Positions 1 through 9,363 are shown, counted from the stretch's first letter. The stretch: 64,000 bases of DNA from Bradyrhizobium sp. AZCC 2262 (GCF_036924535.1 NZ_JAZHRT010000001.1:2914001-2978000); one strand, 5' to 3'. Program-made: numbers and translations. Notes: a model not told the origin generated them from the sequence alone.

Positions 1-338
1 ATCTCTCTCCGGTGGCGATCGGCTTGCTGCAGGAAGCAGCCCGGGCATCCGGCGCTTCGCTGGCATCGATGTCGCCGGCCGATCTCGCAAAGCTCATCAA
101 CGCGGTCCCGATCGAACTAACCGGTGTCGCGCCGATCGCCCGCGCGATCTCGACCGCGGGCGGAATAGCGTTCAGCGAACTCGACAGCGACTTCATGCTC
201 CGCCGCGTGCACGGCGTGTTTGCCGCCGGCGAGATGCTGGATTGGGAGGCGCCAACCGGCGGCTATCTCCTGCAGGCGTCGTTCGCGACTGGAGCAGCCG
301 CGGGGCGCGGCGTGTTGAAGTGGCTCTCGAAATCGTAG
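1..338 (+). CDS. C-terminal part of an HI0933/BaiN-type FAD-dependent oxidoreductase (cut by window start)
   Basis: Only the last 112 or so codons are present. The frame is open from base 3 to the TAG at 336-338, so the true start lies before the window; the GTG at 12 is internal. The end contains [13 protein letters not shown] and then [18 protein letters not shown] followed by a Gly/Ala-rich helix. This is the C-terminal FAD-contacting block of HI0933-like (BaiN, TIGR03862) flavoproteins, which are cytoplasmic NAD(P)H/FAD enzymes of mostly unknown substrate. The stop codon falls inside a palindromic repeat that begins at 335, so the repeat may have supplied the present stop. Family assignment is good; the physiological role is not known from this fragment. 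Confidence 0.85.
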   Translation, partial: LSPVAIGLLQEAARASGASLASMSPADLAKLINAVPIELTGVAPIARAISTAGGIAFSELDSDFMLRRVHGVFAAGEMLDWEAPTGGYLLQASFATGAAAGRGVLKWLSKS

Positions 339-421
339 GGTGGACAAAGCGAAGCGTGCCCACCACTGCTTGCGCCGCCCTTGATGGTGGGCGCGGCGCA
401 AAGCGCCTTTGCCCACCCTAC
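335..421. repeat. Palindromic intergenic repeat, family C (GTAGGGTGG...CCACCCTAC), copy 1
   Basis: The arms GTAGGGTGGACAAAGCG and CGCCTTTGCCCACCCTAC are near-complementary, with inner arms GTGCCCACC and GGTGGGCGC. The same design recurs at 24830-24919 and, in degenerate form, at 31964-32032. Copy 1 sits between two convergent genes and its first bases contain the stop codon of the flavoprotein. On RNA it would fold into a long imperfect hairpin and could act as a bidirectional 3' end. Confidence 0.8.
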
Positions 422-427
422 AAACCG

Positions 428-1510
428 TTAGCGCAGCTTCCCCCGCGCCGCCACTGGCAGCGTGCCGATGATTTCGTCGCCCCGCACCATCACCACTTCG
501 TCCATCATGTTGACGACGACGCAGACATGGTTCGGCACGATCCGCACGACGTCGCCGACGACGGGCCGCGTGTTGCTGCGGGCGAGATCGAGGAAGCCGT
601 GCTCTTCCGCAAAGCGCGCAATTTTTGCCTCGGGATGCTCCAAAATCAGCCCATGGCCCTCCAACCCGCCGCCGGTATCGGATGTCAGCGTCTTGGAGCC
701 GGCGTCGAGGATGCCACGGTCCGGACCGGCGCGGCTGACCACGGTGGAATAGATGTTGAGCGCGCAATCGTCCCAGCTGGCGACGCCGGCCGCGACCTGC
801 ATGCGGTCGTTGTAGATATAGGTGCCGGGCCGATGCTCGGTCGCGCCCTTGAGTTTTCCAAGATTCTTCAGGTTGGGCGAACCGCCGGTCGAAACCATCG
901 TCGCATCGAGCCCGTGCGCGCGAACGCCGGCCAGCGCTTCGTCAAAGAACTTCTGCGCCTCGGTCCAGCCGGTCTCGGTCGGGTACAGCATGAAGCCCGC
1001 AAACTTCAGCCCCTTGGAGCCAGCGATCTCGCGGGCGAGGGCAATGGCCTCGCCGGGGGTCTCGACGCCGGCGCGCTTGCGCCCCGTGTCGCATTCGACC
1101 ACGACCGACAGCGGACGGCCCGAAGCTGCGGCCGCCTGCGGCAGTCCCGCAATCACGGTCGAATTGTCGGCGGCGACCGTCATGTTGGCCTTGGCCTGCA
1201 GCGCGGCGAGGCGGGCCATTTTTTCCTCGCCGATCAGGTTGTAGCTGATGAGGATGTCGTCGATGCCGGCTTCCGCCATCACTTCGGCCTCGCCGATCTT
1301 CTGGCAGGTGATGCCCTTCGCGCCGGCCGCGACCTGCATCTGAGCCAGCAAAGGGCTCTTGTGGGTCTTGATATGCGGCCGGTTGGCGACGCCTGCGGTA
1401 TCGCAGGCCACCTGGATGCGCGCGATGTTGCGCTCGACACGGTCCATGTCGATCACGGCGCAGGGCGTGCCGTATTCGCGGGCGATTTTGGCGGCGAGGA
1501 GGGTGGTCAT
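428..1510 (-). CDS. DSD1 family PLP-dependent enzyme (D-threonine aldolase / D-serine dehydratase-like)
   Basis: The 360-aa product starts MTTLLAAKIAREYGTPCAVI and carries the fold-type III PLP-binding motif RPHIKTHKSPLLA near residue 50, whose lysine should form the Schiff base. Its C-terminus has HVCVVVNMMDEV, matching the metal-binding His/Cys region of the DSD1 (D-serine dehydratase-like) C-terminal domain. Family members split or dehydrate D-3-hydroxy amino acids using PLP plus a divalent cation; the exact substrate cannot be told here. The frame stays open 63 bases further upstream, but that part is repeat-derived (FARNDE-type peptide), so I placed the start at the ATG at 1510. It is convergent with the flavoprotein gene. 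Confidence 0.88.
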   Translation of the reverse strand: MTTLLAAKIAREYGTPCAVIDMDRVERNIARIQVACDTAGVANRPHIKTHKSPLLAQMQVAAGAKGITCQKIGEAEVMAEAGIDDILISYNLIGEEKMARLAALQAKANMTVAADNSTVIAGLPQAAAASGRPLSVVVECDTGRKRAGVETPGEAIALAREIAGSKGLKFAGFMLYPTETGWTEAQKFFDEALAGVRAHGLDATMVSTGGSPNLKNLGKLKGATEHRPGTYIYNDRMQVAAGVASWDDCALNIYSTVVSRAGPDRGILDAGSKTLTSDTGGGLEGHGLILEHPEAKIARFAEEHGFLDLARSNTRPVVGDVVRIVPNHVCVVVNMMDEVVMVRGDEIIGTLPVAARGKLR

Positions 1511-1534
1511 CAAGTTGGCTCCAGTCGTGCTTTC

Positions 1535-1610
1535 GTCATTTCGAGCGAAGCGAAGCAATCCATGCTTCGGCATAACGGATGGATGGATTGCTTCGCTCCT
1601 CGCAATGACG
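1535..1610. repeat. Palindromic intergenic repeat, family A (GAAGCAATCCA...TGGATTGCTTCGC), copy 1
   Basis: The arms GCGAAGCAATCCA and TGGATTGCTTCGC are perfect complements, with outer arms GTCATTTCGAG and CTCGCAATGACG. Family A copies also lie at 16020-16096 and 32418-32500, and a partial one is embedded near 45583. It is a REP-like element between two minus-strand genes (DSD1 enzyme and Uup). Translation through it gives the peptide FARNDE, a sign that the upstream open frame of the DSD1 gene is not coding. Confidence 0.85.
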
Positions 1611-1619
1611 TTGAAATGC

Positions 1620-3434
1620 CTATGCCTGCTCTATCTCTTCCCGCAGCACTTCAAGCTCCAGCCACCGATCCTCTGCGGCCGCGAGTTCTTCCTGCGCCTT
1701 TGCGATCGCAGCCGAGGCCGCGTCGAATTTCTTGCGATCCTTGGCGTAGAGGTCGGGATCGTCAAGCAGCTTCTGCTGTTTGGCAATCTCGGCCTGCAGT
1801 TTCGCCATCGTCTTCGGCAGGGTTTCCAGCGCATGCTTCTCGCTGAAGTTCAGCCGCCGCTTTGGCGCTGCGGAGGGCGCGGTAGCCTTGGTTTCTCTCT
1901 TCTCTTCGACGGCCGCCGACGCCTGTGGTGCCTCGCGCGCGAGATCCTCGCCGCGCTGCGCCAGCATGTCGGTGTAGCCGCCGGCATATTCGATCCAGCG
2001 GCCGTTGCCTTCGGGCACAATCACGGACGTGACGACGCGGTCGAGAAAGTCGCGGTCGTGGCTGATCAGGATCACGGTGCCCTCGTAGTCGCCGAGCATT
2101 TCCTCGAGCACGTCGAGGGTTTCGAGATCGAGATCGTTGGTCGGCTCGTCCAGCACCAGCAGGTTGGACGGCTTTGCCAGCGCGCGCGCCAGCATCAGTC
2201 GGCCGCGCTCGCCGCCGGAGAGCACTTCGAGCGGCGTGCGCATCTGTTCCTGTGCGAACAGAAAGTCCTTCATGTAGCTGACGACGTGCTTCGGCCGGCC
2301 GCCGACCATGACATGGTCGCCGCGCCCGCCGGTGAGCGCCTCGGCCAGCGTTGATTTGGGATCGAGGCTTTCGCGGTGCTGGTCCAGCGTCGCCATCTCG
2401 ATATTGGCGCCGAGCCGGATGGTGCCGCTATCAGGCGGATCGTTGCCGATCAGGAGATGAACCAGCGTTGTCTTGCCGGCGCCATTTGGGCCTACAATGC
2501 CGATCCGGTCGCCGCGCTGAACGCGGGTCGAGAAGCCCTCGACGATCTTGCGCTCGCCAAAGGCCTTGGCGAGGTTCTTGGCCTCGATGACAAGCTTGCC
2601 GGATTTATCGGCTTCGGCGGCGGCGAGATTGGCGTTGCCGGTCGCGCCGCGATAATTGCGGCGCTGGTCGCGCAGTGCGTGCAGATTGCCGAGCCGCTTG
2701 ACGTTGCGCTTGCGGCGGCCGGAGACGCCGTAGCGTAGCCAGTGTTCCTCGTTGACGATCTTGCGGTCGAGCTTGTGCTGATCGCGTTCTTCTTCCGCCA
2801 GCACCTCGTCGCGCCAGGCCTCGAACGCCGAAAAACCGCGGTCGATCTGCCGGATCTGGCCGCGGTCGAGCCAGGCGGTCGCGCGCGACAGGTTGGAGAG
2901 GAAACGGCGATCATGGCTGATGATAACAAGCGGGCAACGGCGGCTTTCCAGTTCGCCTTCCAGCCATTCGATGGTCGGCAGATCAAGATGGTTGGTCGGC
3001 TCGTCCAGCAGCAGGATGTCGGGCGAGGGCGCCAGCACCCGCGCCAGGGCGGCGCGGCGGGCTTCGCCGCCGGAGACATGCGCCGGGTCTTCGTCGCCAT
3101 GAAGCCCGAGCTGTTCCACCAGATAACGCGCCTGATAGTGATCGTCGCCGGGGCCAAGGCCGGCCTCGACATAGGCCAGCGTCGTCTTGTGGTCGCCGAA
3201 ATCAGGCTCCTGCGGCAGATAGCGGATGGTGGCGCCCGGCTGCACGAAGCGGCTGCCGCCGTCGGGCTCGACGAGGCCGGCGGCGATCTTGAGCAGCGTC
3301 GATTTGCCGGAGCCGTTGCGGCCGATCAGGCAGACCCGCTCGCCCGCGGACACCGATAGCTCGACGCCTGACAGCAGCGGCGTCCCGCCGAACGTCAGCC
3401 TTATATCCTTCAACTGGATCAGCGGCGGCGCCAT
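1620..3434 (-). CDS. uup: ABC-F family ATPase, Uup-like
   Basis: The protein is 604 aa with two ABC ATPase domains and no membrane segments. Domain 1 has Walker A GRNGSGKST (about residues 38-46), signature VSGGEARRAALA and Walker B LLLDEPTNHLDL. Domain 2 has GPNGAGKTT, signature LSGGERGRLMLA and LLVLDEPTNDLDLETLD. A linker joins the domains, and the C-terminus (about residues 530-604) is a Lys/Glu-rich coiled coil (LPKTMAKLQAEIAKQQKLL). This layout is that of Uup, an ABC-F protein acting on ribosomes and on Holliday-junction-like DNA. The DEPTND form in domain 2 also fits Uup. The gene is followed 3 bases downstream of the yaiI stop, so the two are co-transcribed. Confidence 0.93.
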   Translation of the reverse strand: MAPPLIQLKDIRLTFGGTPLLSGVELSVSAGERVCLIGRNGSGKSTLLKIAAGLVEPDGGSRFVQPGATIRYLPQEPDFGDHKTTLAYVEAGLGPGDDHYQARYLVEQLGLHGDEDPAHVSGGEARRAALARVLAPSPDILLLDEPTNHLDLPTIEWLEGELESRRCPLVIISHDRRFLSNLSRATAWLDRGQIRQIDRGFSAFEAWRDEVLAEEERDQHKLDRKIVNEEHWLRYGVSGRRKRNVKRLGNLHALRDQRRNYRGATGNANLAAAEADKSGKLVIEAKNLAKAFGERKIVEGFSTRVQRGDRIGIVGPNGAGKTTLVHLLIGNDPPDSGTIRLGANIEMATLDQHRESLDPKSTLAEALTGGRGDHVMVGGRPKHVVSYMKDFLFAQEQMRTPLEVLSGGERGRLMLARALAKPSNLLVLDEPTNDLDLETLDVLEEMLGDYEGTVILISHDRDFLDRVVTSVIVPEGNGRWIEYAGGYTDMLAQRGEDLAREAPQASAAVEEKRETKATAPSAAPKRRLNFSEKHALETLPKTMAKLQAEIAKQQKLLDDPDLYAKDRKKFDAASAAIAKAQEELAAAEDRWLELEVLREEIEQA

Positions 3435-3437
3435 CGT

Positions 3438-3932
3438 TCAATCCTGGTTCGGCGCAGGCTGCTGCGCCCGCTGGCGCTGGATGCGGCGGACGGTCTGGTC
3501 GAGCGTCGACAAAAACGCCGAGCGGTCGCGCGGAGAGTAGGATTTCGGGCCGCCCGTCACTTCGCCCGACGAGCGCAGGTCGGTCATCAGATTGCGCACC
3601 GCCAGCGTCATGCCAATCGATTGTTCGGTGAACGGCTTGCCGTTCGGCGCAAGCACCTCAGCGCCCGATTTCACGCAGCGGCTGGCGAGCGGGATGTCCG
3701 AGGTAATGACGATATCGCCTTTTCCCGCGCGCTCCGCGATCCAATCGTCGGCGGCGTCCATTCCGGAACCGGCGGCGATGCGCTCGATCAGCGGGTCCTG
3801 CGGCACGCGAATGAAATTGCCCGCGACCACGCTGACCGGCAGGCCGTGCCGGAGCGCGACGCGATAGATCTCGTCCTTCACCGGGCAGGCGTCGGCATCG
3901 ACATAGATGCGGGTGGGGTTCACTTCAGGCAT
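3438..3932 (-). CDS. YaiI/YqxD (DUF188) family protein
   Basis: The 164-aa product starts [22 protein letters not shown]. The DADACPVK motif near residues 11-18 and [11 protein letters not shown] near residue 75 are the conserved blocks of the UPF0178/YaiI family. The fold is PIN-like with an Asp-rich centre, so a nuclease-type activity is suspected, but no reaction is established. The frame continues 42 bases further upstream; the ATG at 3932 matches the family N-terminus and is preferred. The stop is 3 bases from the Uup start, and both run on the minus strand. Confidence 0.9.
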   Translation of the reverse strand: MPEVNPTRIYVDADACPVKDEIYRVALRHGLPVSVVAGNFIRVPQDPLIERIAAGSGMDAADDWIAERAGKGDIVITSDIPLASRCVKSGAEVLAPNGKPFTEQSIGMTLAVRNLMTDLRSSGEVTGGPKSYSPRDRSAFLSTLDQTVRRIQRQRAQQPAPNQD

Positions 3933-4080
3933 ATCTCGGCAGCGTTTCTTGCCCGCGCGTGGTAGCCTATTCAATGCCTGAATGCGAGGAAAACAGGGGA
4001 CGGAACACGCTTGTCACGGTACATTCTTTGCGTACGATAAGCCGAGGAAATAACAACAAAATCAGAGGAAACCTGAGAGC

Positions 4081-4881
4081 ATGTCCAACCGGCTCGAAAC
4101 CTACCGCATCCAAGCCTACAACACCTCAAAACAGTCCGAAAACAAGATCCACGATGACGCGGTTGCCCGCCGCTACGGCTTTTCCGGCGGACTGGTGCCA
4201 GGTGTCGACGTGATGGCCTACATGATGCACCTGCCGGTCGCGAAATGGGGCCGCGCTTTCCTCGAACGCGGCCTGATCGAGGCGCGCTTCGTCAAGCCGG
4301 TCTATGACGGCGAAATCGCCGAGGCCACCGCTGACGAAAGCAATGACATGCTCTCCATCCAGGTCCACAGCCGCGGTCAGCTCTGCGCCACCGGCAGCGC
4401 GTCACTGCCGGCATCGGCGCCTGATGTTTCGCTCGGAGACTTCAAGGAGGTCGCGGCCGCAGCGGAGCGCAAGCCCGTCAGCGCAACCTCTTATGAACTC
4501 GACAAATGGCTCGGCACCGCGCCGCGCGACTGGGCGGGCGAGGCGGCCAGGGAATATCTTGCAGATATCAGTGAAACCGATCCGATCTACGCCAAGGAAG
4601 GCCTCGGCCATCCCGGTCTGCTGCAGCGGGTGATGAACAAGACGCTGGTCGACAATGCCATCCTTGGCCCCTGGATTCACGTCGGCAGCCGCATGCAATT
4701 GCTTTCCGCCGCGAAGACCGGCGACGTGATTACCGCCCGCGCGAAGGTGGTCGGCAATTACGACAAGAAGGGCCACCGCTTCGTCGAGCTCGACGCGCTG
4801 GTGGTCGCCAACGGCAAGACGCCGCTGGCGCATTGCCACCACATCGCGATCTACCAGCCGCGCGAGCAGGCGGCGGCGTAG
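4081..4881 (+). CDS. MaoC-like hotdog-fold protein, acyl-CoA hydratase-like
   Basis: The product is 266 aa and soluble. Near residues 24-41 it carries IHDDAVARRYGFSGGLVPG, which resembles the R-hydratase/MaoC motif (Asp...Ala...Gly-Phe...Gly-Gly-Leu-x-x-Gly). A second half with PWIHVGSRMQLLSAAKTGD suggests a double-hotdog arrangement. MaoC-type enzymes hydrate 2-enoyl-CoA or act as dehydratases, but the usual catalytic histidine is not obvious in the first motif, so activity is uncertain. It is monocistronic or co-transcribed with the secreted protein gene that starts 48 bases on. Confidence 0.65.
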   Translation: MSNRLETYRIQAYNTSKQSENKIHDDAVARRYGFSGGLVPGVDVMAYMMHLPVAKWGRAFLERGLIEARFVKPVYDGEIAEATADESNDMLSIQVHSRGQLCATGSASLPASAPDVSLGDFKEVAAAAERKPVSATSYELDKWLGTAPRDWAGEAAREYLADISETDPIYAKEGLGHPGLLQRVMNKTLVDNAILGPWIHVGSRMQLLSAAKTGDVITARAKVVGNYDKKGHRFVELDALVVANGKTPLAHCHHIAIYQPREQAAA

Positions 4882-4928
4882 GCGAGCTGGCACGAGTAAC
4901 GTCCTTGCGCGCTGGAGCATCCGTGGAG

Positions 4929-5714
4929 ATGGGCATGTTCAAATCGGCTTTACTGACATGCGCCCTCACGGCGGTGGGTTCGCTTGCAGGCATCTCCGGG
5001 CTCGCGGTCGCTCCCGTTTCTGCCCAGACGGATGCAAAGCCGCAGCCCGAGCTCAGGAAGATATTGTCGACGCCTTCGCCGGCAGAATCGATCCAGGCGC
5101 CCATGGCGGCGAAACTCGCCGATCGTCTGGGCCAGGTTTGGTTCGAGTCGGCGGAACCAGCCTGCCGGACGAGCCGATCACTCGATCGGGCTGCCTATCA
5201 GAAGCTCGCGCGGACGATGCTCGTGGCCGTCGGCGACCACATGAGGCAGCTTGCCGCGAGCGCTCAGGACGGACCCAAGGCGGACGCGGCGTTCGCTGCG
5301 CAGGCAGGCAAAGGGGCCATCCCGGAATTGCGGCGCCTGTCCGCTGAACCCGTGGTCAAGGAGTTTCTCGTCCAGATGCGCAGCCGGTCTGCGGTCGAAC
5401 AGACGCAGACTTATCTCGAGAATATCGAGCGGGCGCTGCTGCTGAACCGGGTGGAGATCAAGGGGCACGCCAACCCGCTCGCGAGCGGCGACAGCGATCT
5501 GCAGGAAGAAATCGAGAAAGCCACCAGCGCGCCGCTGGATTACGCCGACGCCAACAAGGGCAAGGCCATGGACCGCTTTCTCGAACTGCTGATCATCGCC
5601 GAACGCACGCTGGCGGAAACCAGCAATCGGGATGAATTGCTGCAATGGGGCCCCGGCAAGCTGATGGTGGTCCTCGAAGGACCGCTGAAGGCGAATTGCA
5701 TCATGAAGCCGTGA
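4929..5714 (+). CDS. Conserved hypothetical secreted protein
   Basis: The N-terminus MGMFKSALLTCALTAVGS...VAPVSAQ is a classic Sec signal peptide with cleavage after SAQ near residue 35, so the roughly 225-aa mature protein should be periplasmic. The mature part is mostly helical and charged, with two or three cysteines (EPACRTS near residue 78, ANCIMKP at the extreme C-terminus). I recognise no named domain. The frame is open upstream to 4833 but the signal peptide fixes the start at 4929 or at the ATG at 4935, which has GGAG seven bases before it. It follows the MaoC-like gene closely and is convergent with the CoxL-like gene. Confidence 0.7.
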   Translation: MGMFKSALLTCALTAVGSLAGISGLAVAPVSAQTDAKPQPELRKILSTPSPAESIQAPMAAKLADRLGQVWFESAEPACRTSRSLDRAAYQKLARTMLVAVGDHMRQLAASAQDGPKADAAFAAQAGKGAIPELRRLSAEPVVKEFLVQMRSRSAVEQTQTYLENIERALLLNRVEIKGHANPLASGDSDLQEEIEKATSAPLDYADANKGKAMDRFLELLIIAERTLAETSNRDELLQWGPGKLMVVLEGPLKANCIMKP

Positions 5715-5734
5715 CCAGCAGGCGGCGAGGGCTG

Positions 5735-8107
5735 TTACGCCGCCTTCGCCTTCGCATCCTGGATCGCCCGCCATACCCGCTCCGGCGTCAGCGGCATGTC
5801 GATATGGGTGATCCCATACTCCGACAGCGCGTCGATCACCGCGTTAACGATGCAGACGAGGCTTCCGGCGCAGCCGGCTTCGCCGCAGCCTTTGGTGCCC
5901 AGCGGATTGGATTTGGCGGGCGAGGGATGGTCGCCGACTTCCATCGGCGGGATGTCTTCCGCGCGCGGCATCGCGTAATCCATGAACGAGCCGGTGATCG
6001 GCTGGCCGCTGGCATCGTAGCTGACTTCCTCCATCAGCGCCTGGCCGATGCCTTGCGCCACGCCGCCATGCAGCTGGCCGGCGACGATCATCGGATTGAC
6101 CACGGTGCCGAAATCATTGACGGCGAAATAGCGCACGATTCTCACGACGCCGGTCTCGGGATCGATTTCCACTTCCGCGACATGGCAGCCATTGGGGAAG
6201 GTGGAGGGCGTGTCCTTGGTGGCGTGGTCGACGTCGAGCGACAGCGGCGCGCCCTCCGGCATCCTGCCTTCGCGCACGCGCTGCGCCAGCTCCATGATGC
6301 CGATCGAGCGGTCGGTGCCGGCGATGGTGAAGCGGCCTTGTGCGAATTCGATATCGCCCTCGGACGCTTCCATCAGATGCGCGGCGGCCTGCTTGCCTTT
6401 TGCGATCACAAGCGCGGAAGCCTCCACGATCGCCTGACCCGTCGCCGTAATCGAGCGCGAGCCGCCGGTGCCGTTGCCGAAGCGGACCAGATCGCTGTCG
6501 CCTTGCTCGAGCGTCACCTTTTCGAAGGGCACGCCGAGCTGGGCTGAAAGCACCTGCGCGAACGGCGTGGCGTGGCCCTGGCCGTAATCGAGCGTGCCGG
6601 TGGTCAGCTTCACCGAACCATCCGGCTCGAAGGTGATCTTGCCGAGTTCGCCGCTCGGCGGCGCGGTTACTTCCAGATACGAGCCGACGGCGATGCCGCG
6701 CAGTCTGCCGTTCTTCTTGCTCTCCTTCTTGCGCTTGGCAAAATTGGCGTGATCGGAAATTTCCAGCGCTTTGTTGAAGACCCCTGCGAAATCGCCGCTG
6801 TCATAGGTCACACCGCTAGCAGCCGCGAACGGCAGTTGCGAGGGCTTGATGAAGTTGCGCTTGCGCAGCGTCAGCCGGTTGATGCCCATTTCGTCGGCGG
6901 CGCGGTCGACCAGCCGCTCCATGTAGTAATTGGCTTCGGGGCGGCCGGCGCCGCGATAGGCGCCCATCAGCGTGGTGTTGGTCAACACCGTCTTGATGTC
7001 GACGCCGAGCAGCGGCGTGCGGTAGACGCTCGCAAGATTCTTGCCGGTGTTGAGCGACAGCGGCCCCGGCGCGACGCCGGTGATGTAGGCGCCGAGATTG
7101 CCGTAACCCTGCAGACGCACCGCGAGAAACTTGCCTTCGGCATCGAGCGCGAGTTCGGCATGAATGAGCTGCGCGCGGCCCTGGCTGTCGGACAGGAAGC
7201 TGGTCGAGCGTTCGTCGGTCCATTTTACCGGACGTCCCAACACCTTCGCCGCATGCGCGATGCAGGTGTATTCGGGGTAGTTCATGTTCTTCATGCCGAA
7301 GGAACCGCCGACATTGGCGGTGAGAATACGAACCTTGTCGGTCGGCACGTTCAGGATCTTGGCAAAGCCGGCCTTGTTGCCGGCAACGCCCTGGGTCGGC
7401 ACCTGCAGCGTGAAACGCTCGCTGGCCTTGTCGTAGGCCGCCAGCGCCACGCGCGGCTCCATCGACACCACGGCAACGCGGGTGTTGACGATGTCGAGCT
7501 TTGTCACATGCGCGGCAGCGGCAAACGCGGCGTCGATCTTGGCCGTATCGCCATAGTGATAATCGAGCGCAACGTTATCAGGGATGTGATCATAGAGCAG
7601 CGGCGCGCCGGGTTTTGTGGCCTCCGCGGCATCGGTCACGGCAGGCAGCGGCTCGATGTCGAGTTCGACGGCCTCCGCCGCATCGCGCGCCTGCGCCAGC
7701 GTTTCAGCGACCACGAAGGCCACGGGATCGCCGACAAAGCGCACCTTGTCGGTCGGCAGCGCCGGACGGTTGGTCTGCAACAGCGGCGAGCCGTCGCGGT
7801 TTTTCAGCGGCAGGCCGCAGGTGAAGGGATTGTAGCCGGCCGCCTCGAGATCCCTGCCGGTCCAGACGCCGAGCACGCCTGGCATCGCCTTGGCGGCGGC
7901 CGTGCCGATCCCCTTGATGATTCCGTGGGCATGGCTGGAGCGCACCATCCAGCAATAGGCCTGGCCGGGCAGGGTGAAATCGTCGGTGTATTTACCCTTG
8001 CCGCGCACCAGGGAGTCGTCTTCCTTGCGTCGCACCGGCTGCCCCACTCCGTATTTTTGCAGTGCGATAGCGTTGTCCAGGGAGGAGGCCGACGTGTAAT
8101 CTTGCAT
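5735..8107 (-). CDS. Molybdopterin-binding (large) subunit of a xanthine dehydrogenase/CO dehydrogenase family enzyme, form II CoxL-like
   Basis: The 790-aa product has the N-terminal a/b hammerhead domain (QPVRRKEDDSLVRGKGKYTDDF) and the molybdenum cofactor domain. Visible motifs are VGGSFGMKN for MPT contact, GAYRGAGRPE, and KGCGEAGCAGS with the active-site Glu. AYRGAGR is the signature of form II CoxL; true CO dehydrogenases (form I) have AYXCSFR, so CO is not a safe substrate and an aldehyde, purine or aromatic substrate is equally likely. Such subunits work with an FAD subunit and a 2Fe-2S subunit; neither is nearby. The frame stays open 105 bases upstream of 8107, but family alignment starts at MQDYTSASSL. 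It diverges from the Ppx/GppA gene. Confidence 0.88.
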   Translation of the reverse strand: MQDYTSASSLDNAIALQKYGVGQPVRRKEDDSLVRGKGKYTDDFTLPGQAYCWMVRSSHAHGIIKGIGTAAAKAMPGVLGVWTGRDLEAAGYNPFTCGLPLKNRDGSPLLQTNRPALPTDKVRFVGDPVAFVVAETLAQARDAAEAVELDIEPLPAVTDAAEATKPGAPLLYDHIPDNVALDYHYGDTAKIDAAFAAAAHVTKLDIVNTRVAVVSMEPRVALAAYDKASERFTLQVPTQGVAGNKAGFAKILNVPTDKVRILTANVGGSFGMKNMNYPEYTCIAHAAKVLGRPVKWTDERSTSFLSDSQGRAQLIHAELALDAEGKFLAVRLQGYGNLGAYITGVAPGPLSLNTGKNLASVYRTPLLGVDIKTVLTNTTLMGAYRGAGRPEANYYMERLVDRAADEMGINRLTLRKRNFIKPSQLPFAAASGVTYDSGDFAGVFNKALEISDHANFAKRKKESKKNGRLRGIAVGSYLEVTAPPSGELGKITFEPDGSVKLTTGTLDYGQGHATPFAQVLSAQLGVPFEKVTLEQGDSDLVRFGNGTGGSRSITATGQAIVEASALVIAKGKQAAAHLMEASEGDIEFAQGRFTIAGTDRSIGIMELAQRVREGRMPEGAPLSLDVDHATKDTPSTFPNGCHVAEVEIDPETGVVRIVRYFAVNDFGTVVNPMIVAGQLHGGVAQGIGQALMEEVSYDASGQPITGSFMDYAMPRAEDIPPMEVGDHPSPAKSNPLGTKGCGEAGCAGSLVCIVNAVIDALSEYGITHIDMPLTPERVWRAIQDAKAKAA

Positions 8108-8317
8108 CGCAAAACACCTGAAATGCTTGGAATTCTCTGGGATTTTCCCGGTTCGGCGGGTTCCCGATGAGATAACGCACTGCGTCATGCCCGACAACGC
8201 CTGATTGGGCATAGTCCTATGTGATGGGTTGTTGCGTAGCCTCTTGGCGCTGCTAAAGTTTCCGTGAACGGTAATTTTCTTCGGCGGCCCGGAAGCGGCC
8301 GCGGAAAGACAGTTTTG

Positions 8318-9361
8318 ATGAATGACGATACGCGGCTGCGCGAAGGCTTTGAGGCCTGCGCAAGCCCGTCAGGGTCGGTTGCGGCAGCCACGGCAAACGG
8401 TGTCTATGCCGCGCTCGACCTTGGCACCAATAATTGCCGGCTTTTGATCGCCAGCCCGGCCGGCGACAGTTTTCGCGTGGTGGATTCGTTTTCGCGGATC
8501 ATCCGGCTCGGCGAAGGCATTTCCGCAACCGGTTCCATCAGCGAGGCGGCGATCGACCGCGCCATCGCGGCGCTCAGCATCTGCGGCGACAAGATCCGCT
8601 ACCGCAAGGCCCGCCGCCTGCGGCTGATCGCAACCGAAGCCTGCCGCGCCGCGGCCAATGCCGACAGCTTTCGCGACCGCGTCGCCAGCGAGACCGGCAT
8701 CCGGCTCGAGGTGATCGATCGCGAGACCGAGGCGACGCTTGCCGTGATCGGCTGCTCGCCGCTGCTCGACGCAAAGGGACGGGGCGCCATCCTGTTCGAC
8801 ATCGGCGGCGGCTCCACCGAACTGGTCCGGATCGAACGCGATCCCGCCGAGCAGAACGCGCCGCCGCGGATCAAGGCGTGGATGTCGATCCCGCTCGGCG
8901 TCGTCACCTTGGCCGAGCATTTCGGTGGACGTGACGTCACGGCCGAATCCTATGCGCGGATGGTGCGCGAGGTCGCGCAATATGTGGCGCCGTTCGCCGC
9001 CGAACACGGCGCGGATTTGCGCGATATGCACATGCTCGGCACCTCCGGCACCGTGACGACGCTCGCCGGCGTTCATCTCAATCTCGTGCGCTACGACCGC
9101 CGCCGCATCGACGGCATCTGGATGAACGGTACGGATGTCACCACGGTGATCCAGCGGCTGCGCGACATGAGCTATCAGGAGCGCGCCAACAATAATTGCA
9201 TCAGCTTCGAGCGCGCCGATCTGGTGCTGGCCGGCTGCGCCATTCTGGACGCGATCCGCGATGCCTTCCCGCTGCCGCGGTTGCGCGTCGCCGACCGGGG
9301 CCTGCGCGAAGGCATGCTGGTCGAGATGATGCGCGAGGACGGCGCGCTCCGCTTAAGTTAG
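8318..9361 (+). CDS. Ppx/GppA family exopolyphosphatase / pppGpp phosphatase
   Basis: The 347-aa product has the ASKHA phosphate-1 motif ALDLGTNNCRLLIA near residue 31, the phosphate-2 motif ILFDIGGGSTELV near residue 155 and the adenosine-like motif GTSGTVTTLAGV near residue 245. Family members hydrolyse polyphosphate or the 5' phosphate of pppGpp and so link phosphate storage to the stringent response. The C-terminal HD domain of long Ppx proteins is absent, as in the short alphaproteobacterial form. The ATG at 8318 is preferred over an in-frame ATG at 8264. The next gene is rlmE, separated only by a palindromic repeat; the same gene pair is common in Rhizobiales. Confidence 0.9.
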   Translation: MNDDTRLREGFEACASPSGSVAAATANGVYAALDLGTNNCRLLIASPAGDSFRVVDSFSRIIRLGEGISATGSISEAAIDRAIAALSICGDKIRYRKARRLRLIATEACRAAANADSFRDRVASETGIRLEVIDRETEATLAVIGCSPLLDAKGRGAILFDIGGGSTELVRIERDPAEQNAPPRIKAWMSIPLGVVTLAEHFGGRDVTAESYARMVREVAQYVAPFAAEHGADLRDMHMLGTSGTVTTLAGVHLNLVRYDRRRIDGIWMNGTDVTTVIQRLRDMSYQERANNNCISFERADLVLAGCAILDAIRDAFPLPRLRVADRGLREGMLVEMMREDGALRLS

Positions 9362-9363
9362 AC

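Noticed and set aside
242..1846. Open frame of 534 codons on the plus strand
   Set aside because: It runs through two palindromic repeats and antisense to the DSD1 and Uup genes; no start signal or domain.
6572..8170. Open frame of 532 codons antisense to the CoxL-like gene
   Set aside because: The CoxL-like frame on the other strand has all family motifs; this one has none.
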